A stretch of DNA of 64,000 nt from Argopecten irradians (lineage: Eukaryota; Mollusca; Bivalvia; Pectinida; Pectinidae): contig NC_091139.1 in NCBI RefSeq assembly GCF_041381155.1, positions 7,130,383 through 7,194,382 on the forward strand, written 5' to 3'. The notes under the pieces were generated by a model. That model did not search any database. It was not told the origin of the DNA and worked only from the letters and a program-made list of their open reading frames with translations. Position numbers and translations under genes: made by a program. The number at the start of each line of letters is the position of its first letter. Position 1 is the first letter of the stretch. Below, in pieces: positions 60,945-64,000 of the stretch.

Positions 60945-61940
60945 TGAATTACGAAAAATACCAGTTACGTAATTTAAAAGCCAAAAAGGTCACAGTACAG
61001 ATACGCAATACCATTTGGAAACCAGCTTTACTTGTTAGCTTGCCCTGTCCATATATACATGTATAAAAATATTTACATCCCTCGATACACTTATATAAAG
61101 GCACAACGAATTTTTGTTACGGTCTTAATGGCCAGATTCAACCTTTGGGCTAAAAATCCTCCCGCGGGACGCGGTTTTAGCTCAAACTCGGGATATATCT
61201 GCATCTATTTTTTGTAGTAAAAACGTAGTAAAAAAATGTCACGTGCTTATACCTCATTCATGCCATTGGCCGGATATACAATTGTATTATGGGTAACTAG
61301 TGATCACGTGATTGTGTGTTTACTTCCAAATATGGTGATAGTTTGCTTGCCATTTCTTCGGAGAAATTGATTTATTTGAAAATATTTAGACTCCAAAATG
61401 TTATTAATATTGCATGCATATCATTTTGACTTGCACATATGTATTATTTTACTATAAATAATGATCTGAAATGAGTTATAAAAACTGTCATTTTCACGTT
61501 TTGTAAATAAATGATATAATGCGAATTGACCAATTCAATAGGTCTAACCGTCTAATCTAGGATCAGCGAAGATCGGCTACTCCCGGCTAAATTCGTAGAA
61601 TTCTAAATTTATATTTATATATATTATTACCTGCTTTAGGTTTCAGAACATATACATGTACATATAACACAGAGAAAATAAGATCTTCTTCAAAAGGCCT
61701 AATTATGTATAAATACCAGGTCAGAGAAATCACTCTATTTGGAAGTAAACACGCACTCATGTGATCACTAGTTAATTACCCACTAATACAATTCCATATT
61801 TATGTCGGCCAATGGCATGAATGAGGTATAATCACGTGACTTGTTTTACTACGTTTGACTACAAAGAACGCGTGTTTTGTGCCATTATTGGGAAAATCCC
61901 CCGCGGATCGTGGTTTCATTTCCACCATTTGAAACAGAAG
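60945..61940. repeat. Left arm of a 3-kb inverted repeat
   Basis: From ACCAGTTACGTAATTTAAAA to GTGGTTTCATTTCCACCATT the arm is matched in reverse complement by 62948-63960 at high identity with small indels. It contains a nested MITE-like insertion (61212-61865). No transposase or other ORF is seen in the arm. Confidence 0.92.
61212..61865. mobile_element. MITE-like element with roughly 130-bp terminal inverted repeats, copy in left arm
   Basis: Starts TTTGTAGTAAAAACGTAGTA and ends with the near complement TACTACGTTTGACTACAAA. Shared inner blocks are CACGTG, ACCTCATTCATGCCATTGGC, AACTAGTGATCAC and GTGTTTACTTCCAAATA, in opposite orientation at the two ends. Non-autonomous; no coding sequence. 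No target duplication could be fixed. Confidence 0.75.
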
Positions 61941-62947
61941 GCTTAGAGTAGACTTTGATTGTGAAACATTGATAAATTGAAGATTACATGTTGTGCCATG
62001 GCAGATGTCAAAGTTCATGTAAATATACTCGACAATTACTTGAAACATCATCTAATAAATTTGTGTTGAAATTATAATTGATGTTGACCAGGAAATGTAC
62101 CAGTCTAAATTTTGGTTGAATAATGCATGGAAAGTGAATTATTCAAACACTCTGGATATCGAATTTTTAATCATTAATTTCTTTTGAACTCGGGACTTTT
62201 TGGGTGTGTAATTAGGGGAAAGTTGATAACTTTTTATAATATATGTACCCTAATTTTCTTTTGTTGATTTACGGACCCTGAAAGATACGGATTATGCGGC
62301 TTTAACTTTTCCACTTTGTGGAAAATCCTTCAAATCGGATTTATCTCCCTTGATTAAAATGACAAACCATGTACCTTTGCTATGTTATAAAGTTTTTTTA
62401 ATTTTTTTTTTTAAATTCAATAATGAATGCAGATCAAATATATTAATCAAATATGTGTATTAATTTAATTTGAAACATGTTTGTTTTGCTGAAAATTTGC
62501 AAAAAAAAAATAATATCAATACAAAATATTCATGATTGTAATTTGATTGTTGTTGTTTTTGTACTTGCTGTAAAATGAGAAAAACCGTGTTGTGGAGAAG
62601 AAGTTTGTTAAAATTTGAATTTTTTACAAATGGATGAGAGTTGAGAATGTCTAACAGTCACCTGAATTCCGATATGCACAGTTATGAATAATGTTTTGCT
62701 TTTAAACAAACAAATAAATATGTCTCCTATATAAACTATGGTAAAGACCCTATCCCCTGGGGAAAATTCCGAGACCCCAGGGCCATGAAATTCACAATAT
62801 TGGTAGAGGGCCTTGAGACCTTCCATGTAAGCACATAAGCCCGTGTTTCTTAGTATATGTGTACATATGTATTAGATTTCCAATATATAACTATTTGTTT
62901 GGAAATAATATGGAAAATAAACTATGATATGATAGTATTGCTAACAA
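61941..62947. other. Spacer between the inverted arms
   Basis: AT-rich, no gene supported. At 62735-62830 the - strand carries CTCTACCAATATTGTGAATT with CATGGCCCTGGGGTCTCGG, which I recall as a dispersed repeat in bivalve genomes. Confidence 0.55.
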
Positions 62948-63012
62948 TTTCAAATGGTGGAAATGAAACCACGATCCGCGGAGGATTTTCCCCATAATTG
63001 TACAAAACACGC

Positions 63013-63660
63013 GTTCTTTGTAGTAAAACGTAGTAAAACAAGTCACGTGATTATACAATGTACCTCATTCATGCCATTGGCCGAAATAAATATGGAATTG
63101 TATTAGTGGGTAACTAGTGATCACATGAGTGTGTGTTTACTTCCAAATAGAGTGATTTCTCTGACCTGGTATTTATACATACTTTGGCCTTATTTACTCT
63201 GTGTTATATGTATATGTTCTGAGCCCTAAAGCAGGTAATAATATATATAAATATAAATTTAGAATTCTACGAATTTAGCCGGGAGTAGCCGATCTTCGCT
63301 GATTTTAGATTAGACGGTTAGACCTATTGAATTGGTCAATTCGTATTATATCATTTATTTACAAAACGTGAAAATGGCAGTTTTACAACTCATTTCAGTT
63401 CATTATTTGTAGTAAAACAGTGCATATGTGCAAGTCAAATGATAAGCATGCAATATTAATAATATTTTGGAGTCTAAATATTTTCAAATAAATCAATTTC
63501 TCCGAAGAAATGGCAAGCAAACTATCACCATATTTGGAAGTAAACACAAAATCACGTGATCACTAGTTACCCATAATACAATTGTATATTCCGGCCAATG
63601 GCATGAATGAGGTATAAGCACGTGACTTTTTTTTACTACGTTTGACTACAAAGAACGCAT
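63013..63660. mobile_element. MITE-like element, copy in right arm
   Basis: Same element as at 61212-61865, in the mirrored position of the right arm; its ends read TTCTTTGTAGTAAAACGTAG and TACGTTTGACTACAAAGAA. Confidence 0.75.
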
Positions 63661-63800
63661 ATTTTTACTACGAAAAATAGATGCAGATGTATCGCGAGTT
63701 GGGAGTTTAAAACCGCGTTCCTGGAGGATTTTTAAGCCCAAAGTTTGAATCTGACCATTAAGACCGTAACAAAAATTCGTTGTGCCTTTATATAAGTGTA

Positions 63801-63837
63801 TCGAGGCAGAGATTTACATTTAAATCTCTGATCGAGG
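63801..63837. repeat. 25-bp palindromic insertion with 6-bp direct repeats
   Basis: TCGAGG (63801-63806), then CAGAGATTTA CATT TAAATCTCTG plus A (63807-63831), then TCGAGG again (63832-63837). The left arm has a single uninterrupted TCGAGGGAT equivalent at this place, so the hairpin and one TCGAGG were gained here or lost there. Confidence 0.85.
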
Positions 63838-64000
63838 GATGTAAATATTTATGTAGGCCAAGCTAACAAGTAAAGCTGGTTTCCCAACGTGTATTGTGTA
63901 CCTGTACTGTGACCTTTATGGCTTTTAAATTACGTAACTGGTTTTTTTCGGGATTCACAAGAAAATACAACATAAAAAAATCTTTTTTTTATTTTATTTT

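Larger units (their letters stand above)
62948..63960. repeat. Right arm of the 3-kb inverted repeat
   Basis: Reverse complement of 60945-61940, roughly 90-95% identical by eye, with a 31-bp extra piece at 63801-63837. Faint similarity continues towards the window end, so the arm may extend beyond it. Confidence 0.92.

Noticed and set aside
62608-62826. ORF MEGLKALYQYCEFHGPG.. (-)
   Set aside because: Starts in a motif I recall as a dispersed mollusc repeat and continues into AT-rich spacer; not a gene.

Overview
This is eukaryotic, AT-rich, repeat-dense DNA, most likely from a bivalve mollusc. The pointers are split genes with GT-AG introns, non-LTR retrotransposon fragments of the kind common in bivalves, and a dispersed motif near 62.75-62.83 kb that I recall as widespread in mollusc genomes. 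The species is not identifiable from the window.

Layout. (1) 1-2 kb holds the last two exons of a claudin/PMP22-like four-helix membrane protein on the + strand; its first exon lies outside the window. (2) 2.5-3.3 kb is a diverged inverted-repeat element. (3) 5.45-34.73 kb is a tandem array of seven units of 4.3-4.5 kb (the last is partial). Each unit holds one three-exon gene on the - strand. The gene encodes a small secreted precursor: a signal-peptide exon, an acidic propeptide exon, and a last exon ending in a Lys-Arg cleavage site, a ten-residue peptide DPPEWKTQLY, an amidation glycine and the stop. Copies 1, 6 and 7 are open; copies 2-5 carry frameshifts or a 116-bp deletion. A degenerate 32-bp minisatellite lies just downstream of every copy. 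I do not recognise the peptide. This amplified peptide-hormone-like family is the most interesting thing in the window.

(4) 36.5-58.3 kb holds a second tandem family: four copies of a two-exon gene for a 132-residue, cysteine-free, probably helical intracellular protein that I do not recognise. Each copy is preceded by a 71-bp satellite array and followed by a 29-bp minisatellite, and copies 1-3 have a CCAAT/CCAAT/TATA promoter. The 71-bp unit carries a TGACCTTTGATCT core matching TCF/LEF and DR1 nuclear-receptor sites, so each promoter sits beside many copies of it. Copies 1 and 3 are open, copy 2 has one frameshift, and copy 4 has many small indels in a stretch that looks like uncorrected long-read sequence. 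A decayed LINE separates copies 1 and 2.

(5) 58.3-64 kb is repeats: an inverted piece of the gene-family flank, a TTGTCG-rich palindromic block, GTCGAC-rich DNA, and two inverted arms of about 1 kb, each holding a MITE-like insertion, that run to the window end.

All reading was by eye. Splice sites, promoters and peptide processing are predictions, and repeat boundaries are good to about 10-30 bp.
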